Source: Psilocybe azurescens
Lineage: Eukaryota; Basidiomycota; Agaricomycetes; Agaricales; Agrocybaceae
NCBI GenBank assembly: GCA_023853785.1
Contig: JAJIRX010000569.1
Coordinates: forward strand, 124,001 to 188,000
DNA length: 64,000 nucleotides
Direction of reading: 5' to 3'
Shown here: positions 36,835 through 50,520 of the stretch, one piece after another
Position numbering within the stretch: the first letter of the stretch is position 1
How the letters are laid out: the number at the start of each line of letters is the position of its first letter
Program-made: the position numbers and the translations under genes
Notes under the pieces: generated by a model
What the model saw: only the letters and a program-made list of their open reading frames with translations
The model's database searches: none
Told to the model about the DNA's origin: nothing

Positions 36835-39800
36835 ATGGAGGCCCCCGATGCTGCCAACGTCCGTATCATCACTACCCTTGGACATGTCGATCATGGCAAG
36901 ACAACTCTCATGGATGCTCTGCTCGCTGCGAACAACATCATCTCCCCCTCGTATGGCAGGTAAGATGAGATATCTGGACAGTCGAGAAGATGAGCAGGAA
37001 CGGGGCATTACTATGGAAAGTAGTGCGGTCTCGCTGAAGTTTCAGGTGATGGAGAGATCTGCCGATGGAGGTGCGTCTATATCTTCATCGAACAGTTGTA
37101 TAGATTACCGATGGGTGACTGTCTAGGCGTAAAGCCACGGACGTACATGATTAATATGATTGACACACCTGGGCATGTTGACTTCTCAAGCGAAGTATCT
37201 ACTGCTTCAAGACTGTGCGATGGCGCACTTGTCTTAGTCGATGTTGTGGAAGGTGTTTGCACTCAAGTCAGTTGTTCTAGATGTTCTTCGATTAGCAAGG
37301 TTATGCTGAGCGAATCGTACTATCCAGACCATTGCTGTCCTAAGGCAGGCATGGCACGATCGCCTTCGTCCAATACTTGTAATCAACAAGTTTGACCGGC
37401 TCATTACGGAGCTGAAATTATCACCCACAGAAGCGTATCATCATCTTGCCCGATTAATCGAACAGGTGAATGTCGTCATGGGCAACTTTTTGCCTCGGAA
37501 AGGATGGAAGACGACCTACGGTGGCATGAGGACCGCCAAAGACGCCTCGCAGAAAAAAAAAGACGCATTCGCTGACGAAACCGACGCGTCTGTTAATGAC
37601 GCAGAAGAATTTCAAGAAAAAGACGACGAAGACATTTACTTTGCTCCAGAGAAAGGAAACGTAATCTTTGCCTCTGCTATCGATGGATGGGGTTTCCGTG
37701 TGGGAAAATTCCGCCCAGTTGTACGCGAAGAAACTCAACATCAAGGAGGCTAACTTGCGTAGGGTGCTATGGGGTGATTTTTTCTTGACCCCAAGACCAA
37801 GCGAGTGATCAGCTACAAGCATCTCCGTGGAAGAGCTCTCAAGCCGCTCTTCGTTCAGTTTGTGTTGGATAATATCTGGGCCATATACGACGCGGTCGTA
37901 ATAAATCCGTTCGTAGAGCCATTTTTGCCCCTTTATTGTATTGACAGACATGATAGTAATCCAGACAAAGTTGCAAAAATTGTGACCACTCTAGACCTCA
38001 AAATCCCTCCTCGAGATCTCAAATCTAAAGACACACGACACTTACTCTCCCTCATTTTCACACAGTGGCTCTCCTTGTCCACATGCATAATTCAAGCCGC
38101 AATCGATATCGTTCCTACGCCCCCAGTAGCGCAAGCTATTAGAATACCTAAAATGTTGTATCCCGGTCTTTACGACGCAACAATCAAACCCAAGAATAAA
38201 TTGGAAGAAGACCTTTACGTCTCTAATTCAGGATCTAAAGCCTGCGTTGTCGCCTATGTCAGCAAAATGTTCGCTGTATCATCTAAAGACTTTTCAGAAC
38301 ACAAAAAGAAGGCCTTGACCGCGGATGAAATGAGGGAAAGGGCCCGCGAGGCTAGGGCAGCCCGACAAGCTGAGGCTGAAGAGGGAGCAAAAGATAGCAG
38401 AGATAGCAGAGAAACTTCACATGAAACTTTACCCATTCCAGAAGAAAAGCAACAAGAGGTGCAGGAAGACCCCAACAAAACCGAGCACGAGGTTATACTT
38501 GGATTTGCCCGATTATATTCTGGCACAATTCGCGTGGGCACTTCTATGTTTACCGTACTTCCCAAGTACAACACCGAATTGGATCCGGTGCATCCCAACA
38601 ACGCTAAGTATTTGCTCACAGCGAAGGTGGAAGGCCTCTACATTATGATGGGCCGTGAGCTTGTGCCAGTGACAAAGGTTCATGCAGGAAATATATTCGC
38701 CATCAAAGGCCTGGAGTCCAAAGTGTGGAGAAGTGCGACGCTCTGTTGCCCGGAAGACGTTGGGATTGCAGAGGACCAGAATCCCATGGAAGCCAAAGGC
38801 TGCCTAATCAATTTAGGTTCAATAAACCGATCGGTAAGGTTCTATGTTTATCAGTATTTACAGCACCATTTAAGCGTAATTTCAGGCAGCGCCCATCGTC
38901 CGCGTCGCACTAGAACCAGAAAGGCCTGCTGATATGCAGAAACTCGTCAATGGACTCAAACTTCTCAGTCAATCTGATCCTTGCGTCGAAACCTTCCAAC
39001 AACAAACTGGAGAGCATGTCATATTGACTGCTGGAGAATTGCATCTAGAGGTAGGCCTCGTCATTAATCTTTCACTGATCCTTTCCAACTAAAGACCTAC
39101 CATCAGCGATGCTTAAAGGATCTGCGTGAACGATTTGCCAAAGTAGAAATTCAAGCCTCTAAACCTATAGTCCCCTTCCGTGAAACGGCGGTGAAAGCAC
39201 CTGGTAAATGCGTATACTCAGTCGCACGAGATAACTGGTCTAATACCTCGCAGATATGGCTCCGACAAAGACCCCCAATGCACCTCGGGGGACCATTCGG
39301 GGGACCAGCTCTCATCAAGTTGTGTCATTTACCGTCAGAGCCAGCCCACTTCCATCTAAAATCATGGATTTTATCCTTGAGAATTTGACAACATGGAAGA
39401 CCCTCCAGCACGATCGAAAGATTCAGCAAGGGCATTCTGTAGATGAGGAAGAAGAAGCGGGCGACAACTACGGCGATGTAATTAGGAAACCCACTGTTTC
39501 CCCCGAACAATTTTGGGATGCATTTGATCAAAAGTGCAAGGAGGTTGGGGGTGAATGGTCAGATGCAGCCGATAAGACTTGGGCTTTTGGTCCCCAGAAA
39601 GCTGGTGCTTGCTTGCTGATAGACGCGAGGAAACCGAAGCCTTATGGGTCGTAAGTTTATCCGATGTTTTAACCACATCTGAAAAGCTCATTTTTCAATA
39701 GGCTGAGAGCTCGTATGCAAAAGCTCAACCCCGATGAAGACGCAGTCGAGATCGAGAAAGTCATCCGTGACTTTGATAATCACATCGAAACTGGTTTCCA

Positions 39801-40623
39801 ACTTGCTACTTTTCAGGGACCTCTGTGTGCGGAACCTGTGGAAGGGATGGCATACTTCATTGAGCAGGTAAACGTAGATAAAGAATCGCTGGAAAGAGAA
39901 TTAGGCAAGTTTGAACGCCTAAGTCTCTTCTTCTTACTGATATACACCAGAGCAAAACCGCATGTCTCAAGTAACGGGATCTCTGATATCGGCGGTAAGG
40001 GATGCTTGCCGAAATGGTTTGCTCGATTGGTCGCCCAGATTGATGCTTGCTATGTATACCTGCGAGATTCAAGCCTCGAGTGAGTCCGAATCGGGCGTAT
40101 TTGGAATTATGGACTCACCATTTGTTGTAGCCGATGTCCTTGGAAAGGTATATGGAGTTGTTGCTAAACGACGAGGGCGCATTACAGCGGAGGAGATGAA
40201 AGAAGGGACTTCTTTCTTCAACGTTACAGCACTCTTGCCCGTAGTGGAGAGTTTTGGTTTTGCCGATGGTATGTTGCAATTTCTATACACAGCAGGGGTA
40301 TCTTAGACTGACCCGTATTAGACATTCGCACTAAAACTTCTGGGGCTGCGAGCCCGCAATTGATTTTCAGCGGGTGCGTTACAAAAGAAAACCATTCCTG
40401 TTATTCATTCATTCTCATTATTTTGAAATCTAGATATGAACTTCTCGATTTGGATCCATTCTGGGTGCCAACTACAGAGGAGGAACTGGAAGATCTTGGA
40501 GAAAAGGCTGATCGGTCCAACATTGCGAAGGGTTATATGGACGCCGTTCGTGATCGAAAAGGCATGTTCGTTGACCGAAAGATTGTAGAATTTGCGGAGA
40601 AACAGAGAACCCTCAAGCGATGA
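36835..40623 (+). CDS. EFL1: 60S ribosome maturation GTPase Efl1/Ria1 (EF-2-like)
   Basis: Efl1 is a cytoplasmic GTPase that with Sdo1 releases Tif6 from late 60S subunits. From ATG 36835 the protein reads [28 protein letters not shown], with the P-loop and switch elements ([30 protein letters not shown], and NKFDRLI as the base-specificity motif). A long Efl1-specific insert follows: a lysine-rich region with [20 protein letters not shown] and an acidic tract. The EF-2-like domains II to V are present ([95 protein letters not shown]). The stop TGA ends at 40623. One frame break lies at the C5 run 36944-36948; dropping one C gives [17 protein letters not shown]. An unusual donor (GTTCGT) near 37908 is needed for one intron. 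It is convergent with the first RasGEF. Confidence 0.93.
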
Positions 40624-40804
40624 TGTCAGTCTGTTGCTTTGTGTATTATATTATAAGTAACATCAGCGAATTTAAAGGAAAAATATAGAAAGCAAGAAGG
40701 TAAAGGTAAGTCGATCCCCTAGAATCCGGTATACAAGACGAAACACAAGTATAGCCTGTACTTGTAGGTAATATAATAATACAACATCATACAAAAAGTC
40801 CCTG

Positions 40805-43800
40805 CTACAAGAAGCCGCTTTCCTGCAACAACCTGGCCATTTTTTCGTCTTCTCTTTCTCTTGGCTCTCGCTCAAGAGAAAGAGCCCAGAAATGGTCGCT
40901 TGACGCTCGCGTGTCGCTGAACTGATTCAACGAGTCATTAATGAAGGAGAGTACAGGCGGTAGGGATTGGAAATTGAAAGGTTGCGCCTGCCAGCGTTTG
41001 ATATCGTTGATGACTTCTGAGGCCTTCTGACGCTTGCGGAAATTGACTAAGCCTCCTGGGAGATTATCTGGATTTCCATCCTGGATGAATTGTAAAGTCG
41101 ACAGGAAAACACCTGGAGAGAGCAAGTTAGAATGATGCAACGTTGATTTTTCGCAAGATTAAACCAAAGATCTACCAATGAAAGGTACACAGGGTGGTGT
41201 CACAGAGGCCATTAAAGACCTGTATTTTGTAAAATTTTTGTTGCTATCGATGGTCATTTCGCATGCCCCGAACTGTGCCATGAATCGTTGGTTGACTTGT
41301 TCCCACGTTCGCTTCAGTCGCCGGATAGGCGGTGTATTGAGGCCAGATGTAATAGCGATCATCGTCGAGAAATTGTTCAAGGTGCGGCATCGCTGGAAAG
41401 ATCTCGTTAGAATGCCGGAAGAAAGCTGGTTTTAGATATTCAGACTCACATCTGCAACAGCAATCAAGTGTTTGATAACTTGGGCCCGTCGGCGAGAATC
41501 TTCTTTGTTCAAAATTGACTCAGCAACCCAGTCAGCAATCTAGAAGTAGAGAGCTCTTTGAGCAAGCAAGAGAAACAGGAAGTTTGTTTGAGATATACCC
41601 GATTGCTAGTTTGGATAACAGTAGTGATATTGTCTACATTCTCCGTTTTTTGCTCACGAGAACGCTGGAGACATTCCATAGGTTTGATTTTTTGATAAAG
41701 CTGACTTTCCATGATCGTCAATTGACGCGCCAGTTCCAGAGGGATCGATGTCGAGTAACTTCAGTTTCTTACTCGACTTGGGAGCAATGGCTGGAGGTGG
41801 TGGACCGGGGTTTGTATTGACAAGTTGTTTCGCATCGCCTCCTTGTTTTTGCTGTCGAAGGGCATGAGTATCGTTACATGGGCAAAGGTTGTGCAAAGCT
41901 CACCGTCCGTTCAATTTGTATCAGTAAATGTTTTGGCGGCTGCAAACCTTGATACTTCGTCTGTAGAGATGAACTCTTTCATTCTATCAAGGATGTACAT
42001 GTCCTCCTTCTCCAAGACACCATCATCGACAACCATGGACTTCATGGTATTGATAACACTAAACCAAGTTGAGTTACATCGTTTTCAAAATAAATGGACA
42101 TGGGCTCTTACCGCATCTGAATAACGTGTTGTTTCAGTTTAACCCATTCCTCTCTTTCTGACTGAGTCAAATTGTCTGGCGGTTGAATTCTAAAGCGAGC
42201 AACGAGTAGATCGAACAGTTCATCCAATGTTGTGAATGATTTATAGGTCATTAGGAATGCCTTGCTGAAGGTTGTATCTAGATAATAAAAATAAGAAACC
42301 AAAAAAGGTAACAAGTATTGTTTTCTAACTTACCAGCTTGTTCGTGGGCAGTTAAACGTTCGACAAGTGCAGGTACAGTGCCTCCACGCACAGATCCGTC
42401 AGCTTCAATGATGATATCTGACGGAGAATAGTTGGGTCGCAGATACCAAGGTTGGAGGTCGGCTGCTACTTTGTCCGCATATTCTTCGCCTAGAAGCCTC
42501 TGTAATTTGTTGGCACCTGAAGGACGAGTTGTAGGTTTTGACGCTGGAACTTGATCTAGAATGAGCTAAAGTATGCTGGAAAGCAATTTAATACATACCT
42601 TCATCTTCGTACAAGCCCATGTCATTATCAGCGTAGCCATCACGAATGTCAGTAGGAGACTGTGTTACAAGAGTATTGTCGAGCGAAAGTTCCGAATCCC
42701 GTGAAGAAATATGTACAGTGTCGTTGGAGTTGGCTAGAGTTCGATATGAATCATACGAAGATTCGGCGGTCGATTTCTGAGACCGCAGACCCGGTCGGTT
42801 AAAGGCGAGTTCCATGTCGACAACGTCTTCATTCTCGGAGTGATAAGCGTCTGTACCCGACTTGTGTACAGGGCCGTCGAAATGATCATTAATGACACTC
42901 AACCGGGACATACGCCAGTCGATGGACCCGTTGTAGTCACCTTGAGCAACCTCCGCCTGCTGGTGTCCTACGGAAAGCAGGCCATCGAAAACCTGTTTGA
43001 CAAGCCCAAGATTGCTGCTCAAAGAGGATGATAAACTATCCAAAAGATCGTAAGCCTCCAGTTGGTCACCCCGTTGTGAGCCTTTCTCCCCATCATGGAG
43101 AGTTTGTGCTGCCAGAAGAAGGGCAGAACTGTCATCGTAGATCGCCTGCGTTACCGTCTCCAGAGTACGAACAAGATGCCTTGCATTGTCTACCGATTGC
43201 GAGTAATGATCACTACTAGCCGCGTCGCCAGACTGTCGGATGCCATCGATATCGACATGCCGTGCAACGTGAATATCAGCGACCAAATTTAGAAACGCAG
43301 AAATGTGAGTGACAAATTCTTGTACTCTCGTCTGGACTTGTCGGACTGAAAAAAAAAATAAGTTAGAAAATTCAAGCAGGTAGAAAAAACGAAAAGGGTG
43401 TAAATTACCAACCTGAATTGTTTGTTGATGGACGTAAGGTTTCGTTTAGAACGTTGTTTTTATCTTGTAACCTATCCAGCGACGTCGTAATTTCTAGCAC
43501 CACTTCGGTTCCCAGTACCTTTCTTGGCAATCCGGCTTCGTTGGCAGAAGCAACATATCCGAATCCTTTCCAGGACCCTGCAGATCCACCTCCAACAAGG
43601 CCTAGACCAATGTTGGCGGTAGTGAAAACACCTTGAAGCCGCTTTACGTTTTTGCTCCTAGACTGGGACTGGTGTTCGTTTCTTTGGACTTCGAGAACAA
43701 ACGAAACGACGGCTCTTCCAATTCTTCAGAGTCGGTTTCGATGCGATTAAGTGTATCCGCAAGAAGTGAGCCTGAATCGTATTGCATGGCGCGAGCACTT

Positions 43801-45325
43801 AGGACAAGTCTTGAAAGAGTTGCGGTAACTTTGCGTTGAGCAGGTTTGAGAGGTGCCTGGGAATTTGTTTTGGCATCGCGAGTGTTACCCGGAAGGACGT
43901 CGTTGGGTACCTGGCTAGGAGGAGAAGCAGCAATGTATAACAAATTTCGAACGGCAAGGACAACACTGTATATCAGCAGATCCATCTTCTGGTCATCCTC
44001 CGGTCTGCGAATGACTCCACTGGTTTGAACATTGTCTACCACGGCTTGAATTGAGCTTTTCGCAACGGCAGAAAGGTCAGTAACAAGTGTCGGAGGTGGA
44101 GGTTCCAAAGCATGCTGAACTGCCTTTGCAATCCGTTCGGCCGAGGTTAATTCCATGACGGCTGCTTGATTGGGTTCAGGGTGACTATTTGGCCCTGGTG
44201 TAAGACGTGATTTGCCATTGTTCTGACGTACTCGTGAAGTTTGCAGATGATCGAACGGTTGAACATCCGAGTCGTCGGAATACACACTAAGACGAGAGGT
44301 ATCAGGTTGGCGCGATGCACTTGAGGGCAATGTGGAAGTAGAACGGGTACTGGATCCCATGCCATCTGGAGTTGTCCATTGTACTCTTCCATCTAGTTTG
44401 TTCATGTAGTAATGAGAAACACCATCATCCGCCAGTCTCTTTACCCATGCATCCGATGTTCCGTTTAGTCCAGGCGCGTCTTCTGAGCCTGACGACACCT
44501 CAGCGCCGTCGCTGGGACCGAAGGCAAGTCCAGCGGAGGTGCCTGATCGAGAGGATGTTTGTGATGTCAATCCAGCAAGATCCCCATCCGACGCTTCATC
44601 TTCGGCCTCTTGTGGAAGATCTCGAGACCGTTGACCGGTTTGTGTGTTCACATAATATATCTGTGAAAATGTTGGATGATATTCATAACATAAGATCATG
44701 AAGTAGACTCACCTGGCCGTCTGCGGTCACCTCTGGGATCCAAAAGTCGCTTTGCTGAGTGCCATTACTGGCAGGAGGTTTCTGTGTAGTCGAGTTGGTA
44801 TTTCGATATGACACTTCATTGTCGAGCCATTCTTCATTCTCCGCCTGAGTATCTAAACTTATATGAGAAACTTCGGGTGCAGGATTGGGTTGTATTGCTA
44901 AATTTTGACCGTCGGCAGTTGGAACTTTCTGCTTGGGAGAAAGCCAGTTCCGCTTCTTCGTCCGATATGATTGTAACATAATTGGAAGGGAACCATCCTC
45001 GCTCTTCACCAAGCAAGCCATCCCACCAACCCGAAGGTTGCTGTGTCAAGACTTCGATTATATCGTCCGTTCGGAACGAGAGCGCGGATGCATCCTGTGC
45101 TTCATAGTCATATAGAGCTCTACAGAAGAGGGTATTGTATGGCTCTTCGACGGCTTGCTGGTCCTCCTGTTGTGCTGGTTGTGCTGGTTGTACTTGGTTG
45201 CTAGACGAAGAAGCCGATGGGGTTGAAATAGCCGCTGTTCTGAGAGAGTCGGAAAAAGAATGCGAGTATAGTACTGGCGTTACACTGTCCATTAAACCGG
45301 AAACAAGTAGAGCTGTGGGCGGCAC
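40805..45325 (-). CDS. CDC25-type Ras guanine-nucleotide exchange factor, copy 1
   Basis: An activator of Ras proteins, with the domain order of yeast Cdc25. From M at 45325 it has an SH3 domain (FCRALYDYEAQDASALSF, ending RGWFPSNYVTIIS), a WW-like segment (FWIPEVTADGQ, then NTQTGQRSRDLP, in which the second Trp is missing) and a second, canonical WW domain (DAWVKRLADDG, HYYMNKLDGRVQWTTPDG, about 44360-44460). A long linker, the RasGEF N-terminal (REM) module (KAFLMTYKSFTTLDELFDLL) and the catalytic domain (QVIKHLIAVADRCRTLNNFS, ITSGLNTPPIRRLKRTW) follow, ending LLQESGFL. Frame breaks are seen near 44940-44942 (AAA run), about 43695-43715 and 41741-41743 (GGG run; removal of one base gives DPLELARQLTIME). 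It is a tandem paralogue of the next gene. Confidence 0.88.
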
Positions 45326-45883
45326 AATGTCAAGGAAAGAGATAGCGAAGTACAGTTCCTGCTCAGGTCACAGAAAGGGAAAGGTACAGATTATGTAATA
45401 CAGTGTGTTTTCCCCTAAACTTGGGGTTGAGTTGCCGCTGCTTGGACACCGTCAGTTGACCATCTAAAAATCTCTCGCATGGCAACTACGTGAAACTTGC
45501 TCTTAGAAATCCCTAGCCTTAACAGTACAAGGACGAAGTACAGGTCCACCCTCAAAGTTGGCTGAGGATGGGAAAAGTTGAATATGTAAATTGTATGCGA
45601 AAATCACGCGCTGGGGCCAAAATCATAAGCTCGTTCCTTATTTGATTTAATAGAAGCCCGGGTCAAACGCAAAACGCTAGCTGCCCGCTGTGGCACGACT
45701 TGTTCTTTGGCACCAGGTATACATTGGGGATAAAAATAAATAGCTACATATGCAATAATTGTAACGAATCCGACATACTTACCTACGGGTACATATCAGT
45801 CAAGGGAACCAGCTCATTCAAATACAAGTCCATCCCAGCGGTGATACATATACAATATCAACCATGAGGTATCGTGAACAGCT
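45326..45883. promoter_or_regulatory. Intergenic region between tandem RasGEF genes
   Basis: About 558 bp lie upstream of copy 1 and downstream of copy 2. No reading frame is supported. It should hold the copy 1 promoter and the 3' end of copy 2. Confidence 0.45.
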
Positions 45884-48800
45884 CTAGAAACCACTTTCTT
45901 GCAGCAGTCTTGCGATCTTCTCGTCCTCCCTCTCCCTAGGTTCTCGTTCCATAGAAAGGGCCCAGAAATGGTCACTCAGCGACCGAGTATTGCCACTGAA
46001 TTTGCTCAATGATTCGTTGATGAACGCAATCACCGAAGGAAGCGGCTGGAGGTTGAATGATTGTGTCTGCCATCGCCTGATATCAATGATAACTTCCGAA
46101 GCCTTTTGAAACTTTCGGAAATTGATCATGTCGCCCGAAAGTTTATCAGGATTACCATCCTGAATAAATTGCAGCGTCGAGAGAAAAACACCTGAAAGAG
46201 TCTGTCATGTGAGTAAGTTCAACACGAGAACGAGGACTGGATCAAACCTAGGAAAGGGACACAAGGAGGAGCCACAGAGGCCATGAGAACCCGGTATTTG
46301 TTGAAATTCTTAGTGCTGTCAATGGTAACCTCGCAAGCCGCAAATTGGGCCATGTAACGCTGACTGATTTGATCCCATGTTTTCTTGAGCCGGCGTATGG
46401 GTGGCGTATTGAGGCCAGATGTAATGGCACTCATTGTCGAGAAATTCTTCAAGAGGCGACATCGCTGCAAACAGGTGAGCAGAACCCTTGGTGGCATACA
46501 AGCGAAACCTACATCTGCAACGGCAATCAAATGTTTGATGACCTGGGCACGTCGGCGAGGGTCTTCTTTGCTCAAGATGCACTCTGCTATCCATTCGGCA
46601 ATCTTTCGAGATTCAACCTAAGTAAAGAGAAATATAGAGAAAAGAATTTGAACGAACTCGATTACTCGTTTGGATAACAGCGGCAATGTCGTCATCGTGT
46701 TCAATCTTCTGCACACGTGCACGATGTAAACCCTCGATTGGCCTGATTTTCTGATACAATTGACTCTCGATGATAGTAAATTGGCGCGCCAATTCTAGAG
46801 GATCAACATCAAGCAGCTTCAGCTTCTTTCCTGACTTCGGAACGATGGGAGCTGGGGGAGGTTCTTGATTTGTGTTAACAAGAGTTTTAGCATCTCCTAT
46901 TTTTTCTGTAGATAAAAAATGAGGCATAACTCTGCTTTGCAAACCAATTAAACGTACCGTCCGTTGAATTTGTACCAAGAGATTTTTGCCGCGGCAGACG
47001 TTGATACTTCATTGGAGGAGACGAATTCCTTCATCCTGTCGAGAATATACAGATCCTCTGGGTCTAGCATACCGTCCACCATGGTTTTCATTGTATTGAT
47101 AACTCTAGAGTAAAAGAGTGTTCAAAGATAATAAATCGTTATACTTGCGGCTTGGCTTACCGCGTTCGAATAACATGTTGCTTCAATCTGATCCACTCTT
47201 CTTTTCAGCTGGAGTTAAATTTTCAGGTTGTTGAATGCGAAAGCGAGCAACAAGTAAATTAAATAAATCATCCAACGTCATAAAAGACTTGTAGGTCACG
47301 AGAAAAGCTTTGGTGAAAGTGGTGTCTATAAGTAAAGATTATTAATAATATTCTAGAGCTGGCGCCAGTTCACAAAAACTTGCCTGCTTGATCATGAGCT
47401 GTAAGCCGTTCGACAAGAGCGGGTAAAGTTCCTCCTCGCACAGAGTTGTCTGCGTCGATGATAATGTCGGAAGCAGAGTAGTCCGCTCGTAAATACCACG
47501 GTCGGAGATCGGCAGCTAGTTTATCGGCATATTCATCCCCCAAAAGCCTCTGTAATTTAGCTGATCCTGAAGGACGAGGTGTGGCCTTGACTACGTCTAA
47601 TGGTTAGTTGAAATATCATTAGATCAATAATGATTTACCATTGGCTTCGATAGATCCTGTATCATCGTCGTCTTCGATGTTTATCGGAGACTTATTCGAA
47701 AAAGAAGTTTCATTAAGCGGCATATCCAGCGGCAGCGAATCCTCTGGGAATGAACCAGAATTATTCAGAGATGGATAAGATTGGTATGAAAAACTGTTCC
47801 GTTGGTCTGTTCGCTGAAAAGCGAGCTCGATATCGACAATTTCCTTGCTGTTGAGATTATGGTCGTCTTCTTCCAAATCTGTTCCCAAGTGTATTTTAAT
47901 AGCGCTGATACCGGAGAAACGCCAATCAATGGATTCTTTGTAGTCGCCTTGAACAGCCTCCGCTTGCTCGTAGCCCAACGAAAGTAAGCCACCAAAGATC
48001 CGTTTCACGAGCGCGATGTTGCTGCCCAGAGAGGAAGAAAGATTGTTTAGAATTGCATAAGAGTCTTCTCGCTCGCTAGAAAATGCATTTCGAGCACCGT
48101 CATGTAGGGTTTGAGTGGTTAAAAGCAGGGATGAACTATCATCGTAAATGGCTTGCACGACAGCTTCCATTTTGCGAACCAGAAGCCTCGCATCATTTAC
48201 CATGCGAGTATAATCATTGTTCAAAGCAGAATCGCCGCTCTGTCGTATTCCATCAATGTCAACGTGCCGTGCCACGTAGACATCAGCGATGAAAGAAAGA
48301 AAAGTCGAGGTGTAAGTAACCAGCTCTTGCACAGCTGAACATACTTGACTAACTGAGAAATTGACATCAGCATTTTACAAGATTGTAAATCGTGAGAGTG
48401 ACTAACCTGAGTCAATGTTTGCCAATCTTGTCGCTTCCTGGAGGACAAGGATTCTCCTTTGTAAACGATCAACCGAAAGGTCAATCTCAAGAATCACATC
48501 GGCATCCAGCACTTTCTGAGGTACACCTTTGTTATCATCCCGGAAATGGTAACCAAAACCCTTCCAAGATGCAGCTGATCCTCCTCCCACAAGGCCTAGG
48601 CCGGTGTTAGTAGTGGCAAAGAAACCTTGTATGCGCTTGAAGTTCTTGCTTTCAAGTATCGGTTGACCCTGAGCAACACGGTGAACCTCAAGGACAAACG
48701 AATTAACGTCTTTTGCAATTCTTCCGCGTCGGATTCGATGCGAATTAACGTGTCGGGAAGTGGGGAACCAGAATTATACTCCAATGCACGAGCGCTGAGA

Positions 48801-50175
48801 ACAAGCCGAGAAAGAATAGCGGTTACCTTCCTTTGAGGAGCTTTGAGTGAAGACGTCAATGATTGGGTAGCGGGAGCTCTTCCTGAATATGGAATTTCGG
48901 CTGCCTGGTGAATCGGTGAAGCAGCAGCGATATATAGCAGGTTTTGCACCGCAAGAACTACACTGTAGATCAACTTATCCATTTTTTGGTCATCTTCTGC
49001 CCTACGAGGAGCTCCGCTGGATTGAACATGTCTTATAACGTTTTGTATCGCAATTGTTACCGCAAAAGCAAGGTCGGTGATAACATTAGGAGATGGAGAT
49101 TGCGGTTCCAAAGCCTGCTCTAGGGCCTTAGCAATCCGGTCGTCAGATGACAGTTGGGAGATGGCAATTTTAGCCACTGGGTTGGGCCGGCGCTGAGACG
49201 TAAACCTAGTAACTTCAACAGGAGGTGATGTGTTCTGTCGCTCTCGCGCGGGTAGCAAATGTTCATGGGGTGGGCTATTGGAGTTATCAGAATATCCTTT
49301 GCTGTCTATGGCTCCAACTCCAAGGGGGTGGAGATATTGGTTATCGGTAGGAGGGATGTCTATCAACGGGCTAGATGTCGATGCATTTGCTACTGTTTTA
49401 CCAGTGGCGCTTTGTTCAACATCGCTGATTGCTCTGGCGTGGTTGTAGGGTCCAAGACCAAGACCATCAGAGTTGCCTGACCGAGAAGCCTTTTGAGGTT
49501 GCAACCCAGAAAAATCATTGTCGGAAACCTCGTCCTCCGATTCGCGTGGAAGATCTCGAGAGCGTTGACCGGTTTTGGTATTCAAATAATATATCTTCGA
49601 ACATGTAAGATAATTAATATATAGAGCAGATACAATGATCTTACCTGACCGTCTATGGTAACCTCTGGAATCCAAAAATCGCTTTGATGAGTGGGAGTTG
49701 CTTGATCCCCATTCCGATATGGCGCCTCATCAAAGCGCTCGTGGTTGTATGCTAATACATCCGAGACTGGCACGACAATGGAGGGTATGTCTTGCATGCC
49801 AATAACCGGCGTCCCAAAGCTCGACAGTCCCTCCTCATCTGTTATTACTTCGACGTAGTTAGATGGGAACCACCCTCTTTCTTCGTTGAGTAGCCCATCC
49901 CACCAGCCGGACGGCTGCTGTGTCAAAATCTCTATGATATCACCTGTCTGGAAGGACAGTGCTGATGGGTCATCCGCCTTGTAATCGTACAATGCCCGAC
50001 AAAACGTAACGTATTGTTGAGCATCGAATTGTACTTGCTCATCCTGTTCTTGCGTCACGGGCTCAACATAGGTGGTGGCAGAGGGACTAAAGGGGTAAGA
50101 TGATTGTATTTCTCTGAGAGACTCGGTGGCGTAGGCAAGCGATTCGTACCCCACCGTCGCGGCCAGTGTCGCCAT
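45884..50175 (-). CDS. CDC25-type Ras guanine-nucleotide exchange factor, copy 2
   Basis: The second of two head-to-tail RasGEF genes. From M at 50175 it carries an SH3 domain (FCRALYDYKADDPSALSF with a matching Trp pair, ending RGWFPSNYVEVIT), the WW-like segment lacking the second Trp (NTKTGQRSRDLP), then a linker. The second WW domain of copy 1 is not found; the equivalent stretch (about 49260-49450) reads ASTSSPLIDIPPTDNQYLHP. The middle region is similar to copy 1 (RAEDDQKMDKLIYSVVLAVQ, GLVGGGSAASWKGFGYHFRD), as are the REM and catalytic domains (ITSGLNTPPIRRLKKTWDQ, PCVPFLG), ending RLLQESGF. A frame break at the T4 run 48711-48714 (one more base gives LQKDVNSFVLEVHRV) is the only clear one. 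Divergent from the SCI1-like gene with about 345 bp between starts. Confidence 0.88.
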
Positions 50176-50520
50176 TTCGGCACTCGAAGCTTTAGTGAAT
50201 GAATGAAAGGGAGTAAGAGAGAAACCGAGTCGAATCGGTTATGAAACTCACATGGACACAGCCAGTTCTTGCATCTGCCAATCTATCCCACCAGGTGCCG
50301 TCCAACATTGATCCAGCATCGCAGCGGCAGTGTCTCCGTCTCCGCAGAGTCACGTCTGCTTTGTCCACATCAAGCTTCTCTGATTTGCTGTTCCGGCCTA
50401 TGAACGGTCCGCCATATTACATAACTATCATTTCCTCCATGTTTCGCAGGCTTCTCCAGTCTGCAAGGAAGGCCAGCACTAATAGTAACAGTCTACAGCC
50501 ATCCATACGTTGCTCCTCAA

